Shown: positions 39,201 through 49,400 of the stretch, piece after piece | Position numbering within the stretch: the stretch's first letter is position 1 | How the letters are laid out: every line of letters starts with the position of its first letter | Assembly: GCA_032358165.1 (NCBI GenBank) | Contig: JAALGY010000032.1 | Coordinates: forward strand, 744,001-808,000 | Origin: Diplosphaera chodatii | Lineage: Eukaryota > Chlorophyta > Trebouxiophyceae > Prasiolales > Stichococcaceae | Length of the DNA stretch: 64,000 bases | Reading direction: 5' to 3' | The notes under the pieces: generated by a model | Databases searched by the model: none | The model's input: only the letters and a program-made list of their open reading frames with translations | Told to the model about the DNA's origin: nothing | Position numbers and translations under genes: made by a program

Positions 39201-39834
39201 ACCGGCAAGTTGCGGTCTGCGCTCCGATACATGACAGGACATGCTGGTGCGTAGGCGCAGCGGCAACATCGCAAGCGTGTGCTCCTGCGGATGCGCCAGA
39301 CACTTTACCTGCAAGCAGATGCTGCCAGCTGCACGCAATGAGGATGACTCACATCTGCCTCCAGCAGCGCACGCCGGATTTCCCGCATTGGACCCTTGAT
39401 GTTGTCGGTGGTCAGCTTGCCGTCCTTGCGCACTATGTCCCACGCCTTCTCCAGACCCGAGCTCAGGCTGTCGAACATGGCTCCCCGCACCTGCAGTGCC
39501 CCCCTCGCCTGTGCAGCCAAGCACCGGTGTGTAGATGGCAGTGTTGCTTGACAAATATGTTGGCAAACGGCTGATGACCTTCATGGAGCTGCCGCACCAG
39601 CCGTCTCACCTGAGGCCGCCTGTACATATGTGGCATGAATGCCCGCTGCCTGAAATGCGTGGCCTGCCATCGCTGTGTGTTGCCCAGCTGAACTCTGTGC
39701 TCTGTTGCAGTGCATGACTGCGCTGGATAAGATGCAGCCCGTCCAGCTGAAATGGGACTGAGCATGCATCTGTGCATGCGGCAGGGCCATTGCAAGCCAG
39801 GTTGCATGGCGCCATGCATGGCGCCAGCTTGCAT
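36235..39834 (-). CDS. cpSRP54: Chloroplast signal recognition particle 54 kDa protein
   Basis: Eleven exons: 39834-39610, 39490-39353, 39192-39013, 38892-38755, 38625-38527, 38389-38203, 37995-37834, 37508-37338, 37125-37037, 36744-36579, 36365-36235; 561 residues. A basic, acid-poor leader of about 75 residues precedes the N-domain ([26 protein letters not shown]). The GTPase has G1 [14 protein letters not shown]3 [18 protein letters not shown]4 [17 protein letters not shown] and [14 protein letters not shown]. The Met-rich M-domain follows ([49 protein letters not shown]). Chloroplast SRP54 targets light-harvesting proteins to thylakoids together with cpSRP43. The tail is basic ([10 protein letters not shown]). 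The intron after 37037 is GC-AG (CAG|GCAAGC). Confidence 0.95.
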
Positions 39835-40330
39835 GTTAATCGTCCAACTCGGGGCTTATGTCAGCAGGAGACAGCAGTGTGCAGTGAGCCCTATCATATC
39901 ACATGATCTGACGCAGGCGGCTCAGCCACGGAAGTCAAACGCTGTGCAAAGACGACAACAGAGTCAGTCCAGGTGCCCGTGTCCAACGATGAGACAACTT
40001 CGGGGCAGCAGTGGGTGCAAACGACACAAGCTGAATCGCCCGGGATGCAGCATGCAGCGATATCAGAAGAATGGAACAGTGAATGCGCAGCAGAACCAGG
40101 GTCCGAGCCACCCCAATCATGAATCATCATCCTCCCGGCTGTATACGGCAAGTACGGTGGACATTCTGCTCCCTCATTGGGCAGCATTGCAAGCTTGCCA
40201 GAACTCTATCACGCTGCATTAGGCCGGGTATCGCACCGTCACAAACTTGCATTGTTGCGGCACGGGAGCATGTTGTGCTTTGCAGCCTGAAGGGCCATCG
40301 AGGTGGCAGGGGACCAGCACGGGCACCAGC
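39835..40330. promoter_or_regulatory. Divergent intergenic region, cpSRP54 / HRD1
   Basis: These 496 bases separate two divergent start codons and should contain both promoters. Nothing else was recognised. Confidence 0.4.
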
Positions 40331-43300
40331 ATGGCCGTTGGCAGGCTCACCCGCTACGTGGGCGCGAGCAGCGGGGCTATGTCGTTCGTGGTGTGGCATG
40401 CGTTCTTCACGCGAGAGCAGTGAGTGCCAGTTGAACGAACCCGTGGGGAATGTGCAGCGTTGATCAGATGCAGTAATGTACAGCTCAGCTCGAGAGCACG
40501 GCACCTCGTCCCAGATGTGTCGCATCTTCATCTGCAATAATGCATACAAGCCTTACAGAAGCTGGGCCTCATCCCCATCAAACTCCTGCTGACAAGGGGT
40601 CCGTGCCGCAGGTTCTTCCCCGCGCTGCAATACCTCTCGACCTCAAAAATCGTCATTGCGGTCGCTGGCAATTTTTCCTTCGCCATGGCGCTGTGCGTGT
40701 ACCAGGCCACTGTCAAGGTGAGCATGCTGCTTGGCGGGTCACCCACTCACAGTTCGATGGTTGCTACATATCCATGGCTGTGGGCATCGTACATGTGCAG
40801 CTGCGAGCTGCATCGTTCCGACTTCTTATGGTGCAGCTGTTCCTGGGGCAGCTGCGGGAGGCGGAGGTGGAACGCATCAACGACCGCATCAGTCAGGCGG
40901 TCATGGAGACCTGCCTCGCCATGACCATCTTCCGCGAGGAATTCAATGTGGAGTTCTGCACCATGTTCACTGTGCTCACCTTTGTCAAGGTAGCGTTTCT
41001 ATCACTAGAACTTGCATATTGGACTTGAACCCAGCTGCATAGACAGCAGCAGCAAGTTGCATCTGTGCTGATGCTGCATGGGGCTGCTGTCGACAAGATC
41101 ATGCCTCGCCTTACCAGGCGCAAACTGTGGTCCGCAGGTGTTCCACTGGCTGGTATCAGACAGGGTCGAGTATCTGGAGACCACCCCAGCTGGCTCCCGG
41201 TGGCAACACATCCGCATCGTTGCTTTCATGGTTTTGCTGTTGGTGCGTGGTTTGCAAGTTGTCGGACAGCTGGCCTTTGATTGCTTGTCACACCAGCAGC
41301 GAAATAAGTGTCCCAACTTGTTTTATGATCATGCTGTGACTGTGCAGGGGATTGATGCAGCATTTCTGCAGCTGACAGTAAGCAAGACACTGCAGCGCTC
41401 AGCATCAGTGCACCTGCTGTTTGCCTTCGAGTATGTCATCCAGGTGCGCATTCCCCTCCCCTCCGACCAAGTGTCTGTTCCAGCGCAGCGTCACAGGACC
41501 ACTACGGATGACTCAGTCATACGCTGCATACCCTGCAGGCATCCGTAGTGCTGTCGACTGCGGGGAAGTACACGCTGTCGATGATTGATGCGGCAATGGA
41601 GGGCCGCTGGGCCGGCAAGGGCACCTATGTGTTCTACCTGGAGCTGGTCACCGACATGCTGCACCTGTTCGTCTACCTCATCTTCTTCATCATCGTGTTT
41701 GCCAACTATGGGCTGCCACTGCACCTGGTGCGCCATTCTCCAGACGCCTCACCCAGCATCTGCTCTATCTGCTGTGCACCTCCATGCTGGCTCGTAGCAT
41801 CCTGGACTACATCCATAGCGGGTAGTCATGGATGACCATGTCAATGAAAACGTGCATGCTCTTTGGGGGCAGGTGCGGGACCTGTACTGGACGTTCCGCA
41901 ATTTCCGCAACCGGGTCGCTGACTTTCTGCGCTACCGCCGCGTCACCGCCAACATGGACGAACGGTGCGGACGCTTATTTGCATGCGGTTGCATGGGGCC
42001 TTGTGGCATGCACTGACCTCAAGGCAGCAACAATGTCGAGTCCAAGGGACAGATGTTCACAGCCACAGCACTGCATGCAGGTTCCCAGACGCCACAGAGG
42101 AGGAGCTGCAGCGCGCGGACAACACCTGCATCGTGTGCCGGGAGGACATGGTGGCCAGTGGCCGCAACAAGAAGCTGCCCTGCAACCATGTCTTCCACCT
42201 GCACTGCCTGCGGTGCGCTGCTCTGCATGGTATCAGGACCAGAACTGTGAAAGGCGTCAACACCTGCGAGACAAAGTGAGTTCGGCTCCACTTGCCGGGC
42301 GTGCTGGAGCGTCAGGGTTTGTACTTTGCTGTGCAGGTCATGGCTGGAGCGGCAGCAGAATTGCCCCATCTGCCGCACGTCAGTGTTCGCAGCGCGGCCC
42401 CAGGCGGCGCCGGCCGCAGCTCCGCAGGGCGAGGGCGCAGCGGACGGCGCAGCAGGGCAGCCGCCGCCGCAGCAGCAGGGGGCGGACGAGGGTGGGCGGC
42501 CGGTGCGCTACTGGCGCGTCCGCCAGGGCGCTGCCCAGGTGGTGCCCATTCTGCCGGGCGACCCTGCAGCCAACGCTGCAGGGCAGCACCTCCCCCCGCA
42601 GCAGGACCAGTCGCAGCAGGCTGCCCAGCAGCACCAGGACTGGCAGCAGCGGCAGCAGCAGTGGTACGCAGCGCAGCAGGCGCACCTGGCGGCCGCAGCC
42701 GCACGCCAGCATGCACTTCTACAACAAGCACAGGTTGGCCGCAGCGTCTGCTGAACATGCGACATGGAGGTGCATTCGTGTGGGCACATCACTGCTAAGC
42801 CCGATCGAGTCATCTGTTCGCGCCAACAGATTGGCACAGCATGTTGATCTTTCCATGCGCGCACTGTGCAGGTGCAGATGGCGCAGATGCTTGCCGCCCA
42901 TCAGGCTGCCCGGTTGTCACAGGGTCCTGCAGTGCAGCAGAATGCTGGCCCAGCCCAGCAGCCGGCACAAGGTGCTCCAGCGCCAGGAGTGCAGCCCTCG
43001 CAGGGCACAGCACCACAGCAACCAGGTATGCTTGTGTATGCTGATTCTCAAAGCCAGCCGGCTAATTGCAGCGTTGCAGCAACCAGTTGCAGGTAACATG
43101 ATCCGGATTTCTCCTTGCATCCTGATGACCAGCTTGCATCCTGTCAGGTGTTGCGAACCCCAACATGGCAGCGAACTACTTCCAGCAGCCGATGGGCGCC
43201 TGGCCAGCGGGAGGCTTCGGCTACCCGGTGGCATGGAACGTGCCGCAGTGGTTCCCGCACACATCCATGGCCATGTTTGCGCCGGCGGGCTACCACCCGC

Positions 43301-44763
43301 TGCAGTTTGCCGGCCAGCAGGGCCCAGCGGATGCGACGCCACAGCAGCCCCAGTTCAGCCGGGTGCGCAGTCAGCCACATGCAATAGTTGCATGCTGTGC
43401 CTGTCAGCGTATGCACATCAAAGGCAACTTTCCTGCTTCATTCGCTGACACACGAGGTGTCCTCGTCCTGCAGATGCTGCCGGTGCTGCCGATGGCGCTG
43501 CCGCCCGCAATCCAGGCAATCATCCCACCACCTCCCGCTGGCGCTTCGCCGCAGCAGATCCAGAACCACCGCGCGGCAGCAGCGGCGGCGGCAGCGGCGG
43601 CGGCCTCTGTGATGGCGCCCTACAGCCACATGATGGCGCCGCCGACGCTGGTCGCGCCACAGCCCGCCCGCAGCGGCGGCCACGGCGCAGCAGGCAGCAG
43701 CCACACCGACCCAGCAGTGTCGGGGGTCACGGTTGGCGTGTCCCCAGAGGCTGCAGCCGCTGCTGCAAACGCTGCCGCAGCAGCCGCCGCGGCTGCCGTG
43801 ATGAGCGCCCCCAGCAGCGCTGGCATCAGCGTTGAGCAGGTGCACTTTGCAGACATGCCTGTAATTGAGTGTCCATCTGTAGGCTGCAAGCCCTGGCGAG
43901 TGTCCTTGTCCACCTCCTCATGTACCTTAGGGCCAGAAGTGAAAAGACATTGTCGTCAATGTGTCTGCAGCTGCGGCGGCGGCAGGTGGATATACTGCAG
44001 GCGCAGCTGCAGGCGCTGGGCCCGCTGCGGCCTGCATCGCCGTCCGCCAACGGCAGCAGCGGCACCGCCAATGGCGCCACACTGGCCTCGCCCTCCTTCC
44101 CTGCTGCCGTCAGCGAGCCCAAGTCAGCAGACACCGGGCGCGCCCCCAGCAATGCAGCGGCAGACGCTGCGGTGGCCTCGGCCTTTGCCGCCGCCCTCAG
44201 CAGCGAGGACGCGGCTTCCTCATCCACCACAGGCGCCCCGGCATCGCTGACCACCGCATTGGAGAACCTGCGCCGTGCCAGCAGCCGCAACAGCGAGCTG
44301 GCGGACAGCTTTGATGGCGGTGGCGCGGTGGGTGCTGTGACCTTAACTTGACACATTGAGCATGTAAACCTTGTTTCTGCATGTTGCTTGTTTGCACGTG
44401 AGCAGGTGGCTGTGGCTGTGGCATGATATGACCACTTGTGGGGCACAACCCCCTACTGACACGCTGCACATGTGCTATCAGCAGGCCGCAATGCTCCGTC
44501 GTAGCGACTCCCGTGCCAGCGACGCCTCTTTCTCCTCCGGCCCGTTCTCTGGCGGCACGCCAGCAGCAGGGTCCAGCCCTAGCCGGCCAGCCGGCACCAC
44601 ACGCCCACAGCACTCCGAGATCCATCCTGCTGACGGCGGCGCCAGCGGCGGGGCACTACCCCCAGCGCCCTCGCCCGAGCGACGGCGCGAAGGGGAGACC
44701 GAGGAGCAGGCGGAGCTGCGGCGGCGGCGCCTGCAGCGCTTTGGCTCGCAGGATGCGCCATAA
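40331..44763 (+). CDS. HRD1: HRD1/synoviolin-type RING-H2 E3 ubiquitin ligase with very long tail
   Basis: Fourteen exons: 40331-40419, 40612-40717, 40837-40989, 41138-41242, 41348-41443, 41539-41727, 41873-41964, 42081-42212, 42337-42733, 42872-43025, 43148-43362, 43474-43839, 43971-44327, 44485-44763; 909 residues. The N-terminal membrane domain matches HRD1 (FFPALQYLSTSKIVIAVAGN, EFCTMFTVLTFVKVFHWLVS, DRVEYLETTP, KGTYVFYLELVTDMLHLF, RDLYWTFRNFRNRVADFLRY). The RING-H2 is complete: CIVCREDM, LPCNHVFHLHCLRSWLE, NCPIC. HRD1 forms the ERAD retrotranslocation and ubiquitination complex of the ER. The roughly 550 residues after the RING are rich in Gln, Ala and Pro with poly-Ala runs and late Ser/Arg segments. 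Human HRD1 has about 617 residues and plant forms about 500, so the tail is unusually long. Confidence 0.92.
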
Positions 44764-44947
44764 GACGCATTTGCAGGGCAGCTGACTGCTAGGCATTGCA
44801 GTCTTACAAGGGCGGTAGCTGACTGTTAGCCATTGCAATCTTACAAAGTCACCATATGTAGGCTGGTTTGTGAACGGCTTGTGTGTTCGTTGGGACTCAT
44901 GCCTGCTGACTTTGGGCTAGAGTGCGCCTTAAGACGCATTTGGTGCT
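44755..44947 (+). repeat. Short direct duplications downstream of HRD1
   Basis: A block of about 35 bases (GTAGCTGACTGTTAGCCATT and the near copy GCAGCTGACTGCTAGGCATT, each continuing to ..CTTACAA) occurs twice in tandem at about 44777-44847. The HRD1 stop context TAAGACGCATTTG (44761-44773) recurs at about 44931-44943. Confidence 0.8.
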
Positions 44948-45004
44948 TGGTCTGCTGGCAACACTCGAATGGAGAAAACCCACTTTGTTGCACAAATATC
45001 AATC

Positions 45005-46088
45005 TCATGCATCCGTCGTCCCACGTTGCGGTTTTCGTCTCCTGACGATCTCTGCTGCCCACTGCCGCCCCAGCTCGGTTCGCCACTTACCATCTGTTGA
45101 TGCAAAGAACTCGTCGAGCTGCATCTCCTGCTGTCCCTCATACTCCTGTGCTTGGAGGATCATCTCCAGCTGCAACCCACACCGAGGTCTTTTGAAGCAC
45201 CCTGATCATCTCAACGAGCATGGCTTTTGATCAGAAACCACAGGAAACTTACAGGAGAAGCACCTTATCAAAGTCTTTGACGAGTTGCGCTGCCGGCGTC
45301 TGCGCCTGTTCGTATTCATGCCATAGCTCCTCTATCTCTTCACCTGCAGGGGCGATGTAGAGAACATGGACACACGATCAACCTCGCATAAGTGCCTAGC
45401 GAGGCGTGGCATTTGCCTCACCTGCCATGACAGATGTGCCGAGCGTCTCGCGCATCTTCTGGATTGCTGCGGCCTCCAGGCTGAACTTGTCTGCATCGCT
45501 GACGCCGTCATGTGGGGTGATGTCTCCCACAATCGCTGCGATGCGTCGACAGAATGCCCTCTGATATGTGCATCGGCAAGCAGCATACGCTCAGAGATGT
45601 GCATACATGATCTCCCGATGCTTGACCTTGCAGCATTTCATACGTACCTTCGGCAACATCATGCACGATTGCCAGCTTGATGCACCTGCGACATGCATGA
45701 ACATGCAGATGGGGCACGCCGGGCTCAACATGTTCTCAAAAGAGTGGGTTGCAAAGTGGCACAAATGGTCTATTGACCTGGTCGTGGTCGCTGCATCAGC
45801 GCCGCAGATCAGGCCCATCATGCTCATGCGGTACATGTGGTCTGCAATGCTCTCTGGCTGGTGCACCCCGCGCTTCACCCAGCCCGTCCGCTTCGTGCTC
45901 TGTTCGACGGCCGAAAACGCGTTATCTGTCGGTACATACCCCAACACAACATCTGGAAGCAGATGCGCTGCTTACGCAACGGGCTGGGACCTGCGGGACA
46001 GCCATGCCTTCAGATTGTGGAGGAGTGTCAGGAAGTCTATCGCATTTGCGGGCTGTACTGTGCTGCCCGAGGATGCAGCCGTCGGCAT
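45005..46088 (-). CDS. HD-domain phosphohydrolase, HDDC2/YfbR-like
   Basis: Six exons: 46088-46008, 45899-45778, 45685-45648, 45535-45422, 45343-45264, 45169-45005; 199 residues, the usual family length. Motifs are [72 protein letters not shown] and the C-terminus [20 protein letters not shown]. The His of ADHMYRM and the HD pair of IVHDVAEA are the metal ligands of the HD fold. Relatives such as YfbR dephosphorylate deoxyribonucleoside 5'-monophosphates; the substrate here is unproven. The first intron appears to begin with GC (AAG|GCATGG), the only choice found that keeps LHNLK joined to STKRTGWV. Confidence 0.93.
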
Positions 46089-46497
46089 GCTGCCCTGCTG
46101 CTCTGTGCGACGTGCCGCACTGAACTGGCGCGCCCTGCGCGGAGTGTGTAGAACTTGTTGCGACCTCAAACAGCTATGAAGCAATGTTGCAGACACTCTC
46201 AGAAACATATGAAGATTTCAATGAGCATGCCGATACATAATGAAGTCGCACCGCCTGTCCGCCTCTGCAGCATACCATCAGCTTGCATCGGACCTGCAGT
46301 ACCTAGGCACCTGAGTGAGTATTACCAATTGGCGGGAAATCGACGGCATCCAAGTCGACGGTTTAGGCTGCCTCCAAGGCAGTGTCCGGCCTTGCCCCGC
46401 GTCAGCAGCTTTCAGGTCGTCCATCAGACGGACAGGTAGCATGATAGGCAGCGATACGCGCGCCTGCCAAGCAGTGTGCTGACTCTAGGCCTTCCAG
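46089..46497. promoter_or_regulatory. Divergent intergenic region, HDDC2-like / SDP1-like
   Basis: These 409 bases separate two divergent start codons and should hold both promoters. No other feature was recognised. Confidence 0.4.
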
Positions 46498-49400
46498 ATG
46501 GGCAACCAGCAACAGCAGGGGCTGGCCAGGCGGCGAGCTTCGCCAGCAGCTTGCAGAGCCGGCGCCTCGGGCTCAGACCGGTTCACCAGCTTCGTGCTGA
46601 ACATCACGGTGTTGCGACTGCTGAGCCTGGCGGGCTCGCCCTTGAGGCAAATCGTGTCGTGGTACCTCTTCACGGGCCGCAGCTGCTGGGCGCTGGTGGT
46701 GGACCTGCAACGATGGCTGTGGCGGGCAGTTGGCTGGCTGTCGGCCCCACCCCGCAGCGCAGCCTTGCAGCGCTTTGGCAGCCCGCTTTGGGATGTGCGG
46801 AGGTGGCACTATGGATTGGGTGAGGCCCTTTGCCCCGTCAGGCCTCTGATTCTCCTCGTGCCACATGAGCCTACGGTTTTCACCTGCTGCTGGTCGGCTG
46901 GTAGCAGCGCCGTCGCGGCGCGGCCCTCAGCACCTGGGGTCCTCGTGGTGTTATCGGAGGGTGCCCTGTCAGCACCTGTCCTGCACTATGCGAGCGCAAC
47001 AGTTGCGCATGTGTGCCGATGCACCCTGACGTTTGTGTCGTTCCGTGGAGCCGTGCGTGCGTGCGCTTGTCAACATCGTGTTGACCAGCAGGGCGTGATA
47101 CGAGTCTGCACAAGTTCAGGCTTCGTCACCTCTGATGCCTGGACTGCCAGGGGATGTCACAGTGTCGTGCTGTACTTAGGAGTGCTCCTATTGCTTGGAG
47201 GTTGCGAAACAGTGCTCACCTGTCTTGGCTTGCGTACAAGTGTAGGGCACTATCCACGTGGGGCAACATTCGACTTGCCTTTCTAGCCGTCGTCGCTCTG
47301 CTGGTTTGCTGCTTAGAAGAAGCTGCGAGTATACGCATCGGCCACCCATTTGGGAATGTGCTGCACGTAGACAGTATTCCTGCCAGTGGCATTCCATCGT
47401 TGGCGGGCACCCCGTGACCTGATTTCATGGGCGGTGCAGCGAGCCTGGCGCTTGCAGTCCTGGCAGCAGCAGCCACAAAGCGCATCCGGGACGCTACAGA
47501 TGACGCGGCTGCCAAGCAGCGGGCGCTGCGGCGCGCGATGCGGGGCGCGAGCAGCTACCAGGAGGTTGCCTTTGCAGCAGAGAAGCTGGAGGCGCTCAAG
47601 AGGCGCACGCCGCCCGCGGCAGCGGCAGAGGCAGCCAAGGAGCGCCGCCTGTATGACGCGCAGCTGCTGCGCGACCGCATGCGCCACCTCAAGTGAGCCG
47701 TCCCAATGCCATTGCCTGCAGATGCAGCTCGAAGTGGCTCCCGCCGGATGTGCAGCCATTGTTGGGCAGGCAGTCGCCCAGCGCTGTAAACTTGTTGGTG
47801 GTGCACCGAGAACGGCCTTGCCGTGTGCCTGGTCTGCGCTGATTCTGTCCCACCCTGCTGTGCTGCAGGGCTGTGCGCGCCAGTGGCGACCTGCACAAGA
47901 TGATGGATGCCGTGCGCTCGGATCTTATCCGCAACCTGGCAAACATGACCAACAGGTGGGCCTCGCTGCATGTCGCCCGAGGTGTGGCTCAGCTGGCCAA
48001 CCAGATAAGATCCCTTTTGCCGGGCTGCAACCCTGGGGCATACCCCAGGAAACCCTGGAAACGATGGCCCTGGTGCTCCGTCCCGCACAGGTCGCTGCAC
48101 GAGGCATCGCCAATCATGCCGCAGCTGATCCGCGAGTACATCGGCGAGATGAAGCTGCACCTGGAGTACCTGACGCGCCAGCCGGAGCTGCCCCTGGAGG
48201 AGAAGCTGCACTTCCTGCGCGAGACGCGGCACTGCTATGGCCGCACCGCGCTTGTGCTGTCCGGCGGCGGCGCACTCGGCGTCTTCCACCTGGTGCGTCC
48301 GTGCGAGGCGGGCACTGCAAGCGTGGGGTGCTTTGCTGCATCAGGCACATCCCTCGCAGTGCAAGTCACAATCACTTACACTTGTTTGTGGGATGTCCAG
48401 GGCGTGGTCAAGGCGCTGTTTGACCAGGGGCTGCTGCCCAAGGTGCTGTCGGGCAGCAGTGTCGGCTCCATCAGTGCGTCTCTCTACCTTCTTTCTGATG
48501 TAGCACATAAGCATTGCCAGGTCTGCAGTAGCTGCTTGTGGCCAGCTGTCATCGTTACAGCGCCTGTCAAAACAGTCACATATTGTCACCTGCAGTCTGC
48601 TCAATCATTGCGACGCGCAACGATGAGGAGCTGGCTGCCCTGTTCCAGGACATGCACGATGTAAGCCATGGTTCCCTGATGGCGAGTGCGACCTGCTTTG
48701 TGTCCTGCAGCCGAAGGACTTGCTTGTCCAGCTTGCTGACGAGGGGCTCACTTGACTGCAGGTTGACCTGTCGTTCTTCAGCAACTCCACCTTTGGCCAG
48801 TTTGTGCGGCACATGCTGCTCAAGGGCACGCTGCAGGACCACACGGTGCTGCAGAAGCGGCTGCGCATCGTGTTGGAGGACGTCACCTTCCTGGACGCCT
48901 ACAACAAGTCAGGTCAGCCCCGTCACTTTCTCTTGCGGCTGAATATGGTTGAGGCCTTTGCAGTAGGTTGTGTGGATGTGTGCCCTTCGCTGTACAAGGA
49001 GTACCACAAGCATGCTCGGTTGAAAAGTCATTACAATTTCCTTACCACCCTGTGCCTTGTTCCACCCTGCAGGGCGCATCCTGAACATCGCGGTGTGCGC
49101 AGCGGACACGAACGAGCCGCCGCGGCTGCTGAACTACCTGACGGCGCCCAACGTGGTGGTGTGGTCCGCCGTCGCCTGCTCCTCCGCCTTCCCGGGCCTG
49201 TTCAAGCCGCAGGACCTGCTGGCCAAGGACCACAACGGCAATTTCGTGCGGTGGGTCTTTAGTCGCTGCTCCCATTCGTTGCCCTCGGTCCACAGTCCAC
49301 AGCCTGTTGCTTACCAGAAGCAACTTCGGTCCAAGGTAACCATAGCCTAAGTGCACCAGATGTCATCAGCGAAGCTGCTTACCAACCATGCAACCATAGC

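Noticed and set aside
41832..43448. 538-codon open frame on the plus strand
   Set aside because: It crosses HRD1 introns in a different frame from the RING-H2 exons and shows no domain; the spliced HRD1 model explains the region.
45035..45091. Possible additional intron at the 3' end of the HDDC2-like gene (donor ATG|GTAAGT)
   Set aside because: Reading straight through gives [20 protein letters not shown], which matches the family C-terminus.
47386..48423. 345-codon open frame on the plus strand
   Set aside because: It runs out of frame through SDP1 exons that carry the conserved lipase motifs.
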